From assembly GCA_947502965.1 (NCBI GenBank), contig CANNCG010000045.1, positions 1 to 7,449 on the forward strand: 7,449 nucleotides of DNA. The letters run 5' to 3'. The notes below the pieces were generated by a model, which worked only from the letters and a program-made list of their open reading frames with translations, was not told the DNA's origin and did no database searches. Both the position numbers and the translations under genes were made by a program. Positions 7,062 to 7,449 of this stretch are shown piece after piece. Each line of letters starts with the position of its first letter. Positions within the stretch are counted from its first letter, which is position 1. The stretch comes from a bacterium. Lineage in GTDB: Bacteria; Margulisbacteria; Marinamargulisbacteria; SXXA01.

Positions 7062-7090
7062 ATTGTAGCATGCCCAGTCTGATTTTGAAA
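7062..7090 (-). promoter_or_regulatory. Candidate promoter for the lipoprotein-ccs pair
   Basis: The minus strand reads TTTCAA (7090-7085), a 17-bp spacer ending in TGC, then TACAAT (7067-7062). The TGnTACAAT extended -10 is good; the -35 is poor (three of six). The ATG at 7049 follows after 12 nt, so the leader would be about six bases with no Shine-Dalgarno. The -35 lies within a few bases of the first ATGTCACC repeat. Confidence 0.45.
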
Positions 7091-7095
7091 CATGT

Positions 7096-7156
7096 ATGTC
7101 ACCGCCAAGTAGAAATGTCACCCCCTAGTCCACCTTTAGAAATGTCACCCCCCCCC
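7096..7156. repeat. Three spaced ATGTCACC repeats, IS21-type end remnant
   Basis: ATGTCACC occurs at 7096-7103, 7115-7122 and 7142-7149; the last two share the longer GAAATGTCACCCC (7112-7124 and 7139-7151). The final copy runs into C9 (7148-7156). Such multiple short direct repeats near the terminus are typical of IS21-family transposase binding sites, and the wording AGAAATGTCACCCC is familiar from such elements. No istA or istB gene follows, so this would be an orphan end. The family name is inference. Confidence 0.45.
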
Positions 7157-7162
7157 TGTTAA

Positions 7163-7221
7163 AATAAACAGTTTTTCCCCAAAAAACAGTTAACTGAACA
7201 ACAACGGAAACGGAGGAATCG
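7163..7221. other. Low-complexity spacer with a 10-bp palindrome
   Basis: This is AT-rich sequence between the ATGTCACC repeats and the hairpin. It contains GTTTTTCCCC followed by A6C, which can fold on itself, and the perfect palindrome CAGTTAACTG at 7187-7196. GGAGG at 7212-7216 has no start codon at a useful distance. I find no gene. Confidence 0.3.
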
Positions 7222-7269
7222 GTCAAGACTGCCCTGCGGTGGCATCGCAAAGCCGCAGTCAGTCTTGAC
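7222..7269. repeat. Long near-perfect hairpin abutting the right repeat
   Basis: GTCAAGACTG-CC-CTGCGG (7222-7239) pairs with CCGCAG-T-CAGTCTTGAC (7253-7269) around a 13-nt loop: 16 Watson-Crick pairs with one small internal asymmetry. The hairpin ends at 7269 and the 180-bp repeat begins at 7270. No T-run follows on either strand, so it is not an intrinsic terminator. It has no counterpart beside the left repeat. It could be an element end or a structured RNA piece. Confidence 0.75.
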
Positions 7270-7449
7270 GGCGCTGTCGCGAAACGAAAGAATTAGGCAC
7301 AAAAATTTAAAAAGGTGATTTGGGACTATTTTTCAGGCCTAAAACGTCATTTTTCTGTTTTGAACATCCTATCGTGTAAGGGGATGTTGTAGATCCCTTC
7401 GTAGGCGCTAGGTATAGTTGGATGCAGCGGTGGTAGTCGGTTTTTTTTT
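7270..7449 (+). repeat. Right copy of the 180-bp inverted repeat, running to the window edge
   Basis: This is the reverse complement of 370-549 with six differences. The first 27 bases read in plus direction end an open frame GAVAKRKN-stop (stop 7294-7296), and a second frame reads ALSRNERIRHKNLKR-stop (7271-7318). The outer end is CGG followed by T9 at 7441-7449, where the window stops, so the true length may be greater. Its T9 faces outward, as in the left copy. Confidence 0.9.

Noticed and set aside
7096..7156. CRISPR-like array
   Set aside because: Only three 8-base repeats with unequal spacing (19 and 27 bp), and no cas gene.

Overview
The window holds a compact block of four co-oriented minus-strand genes, read from right to left: a small lipoprotein gene (6507-7049), a very large fused cytochrome c biogenesis gene of the ResB-CcsA type (3451-6516), tyrS (2111-3298), and a fused CDP-alcohol phosphatidyltransferase gene with a PgsA half and a PssA half (670-1995). 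All four are intact.

The block lies between two 180-bp inverted copies of one repeat, at 370-549 and 7270-7449 (174/180 identical by hand alignment, no gaps). The repeat runs up to the right edge of the window and may continue. Outside and next to the repeats is mobile-element debris. At the left edge are a transposase-like C-terminal tail (3-134) and a short truncated ORF (201-299) with a strong ribosome binding site. On the right is a cluster of spaced ATGTCACC repeats like those at IS21-type ends (7096-7156), and an 18-bp-arm hairpin (7222-7269) that touches the right repeat.

Organism: a Gram-negative, lipoprotein-bearing bacterium using System II (Ccs) cytochrome c maturation. The CcsA half carries a GRLKPLDT..AR periplasmic segment, and the upstream lipoprotein has an NINRWRGQL..PP motif. 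I associate this pairing with Verrucomicrobiota and related PVC/Bacteroidota-type lineages, so a verrucomicrobial host is my best guess. This is recognition from memory and was not tested by search. Moderate GC, repeats and IS remnants would fit a genome with active rearrangement, possibly host-associated.

How the genes work together: the lipoprotein and ResB-CcsA genes overlap by 10 nt and are probably co-translated; they should act at the periplasmic face of the inner membrane in heme delivery to apocytochromes. tyrS supplies Tyr-tRNA. The PgsA-PssA fusion would start both the anionic (PG) and zwitterionic (PS to PE) phospholipid branches from CDP-diacylglycerol. No pathway links these three functions. 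Gaps of 152 nt (ccs-tyrS) and 115 nt (tyrS-pgsA), each with a possible promoter, leave open whether they form one operon. None of the four genes has a convincing Shine-Dalgarno; at least two have a -10-like hexamer 12-13 nt before the ATG, suggesting very short leaders.

Stretches without genes: 300-669 is mostly the left repeat plus about 120 bp with nothing recognisable; 7050-7449 holds a promoter candidate, the ATGTCACC repeats, the hairpin and the right repeat.
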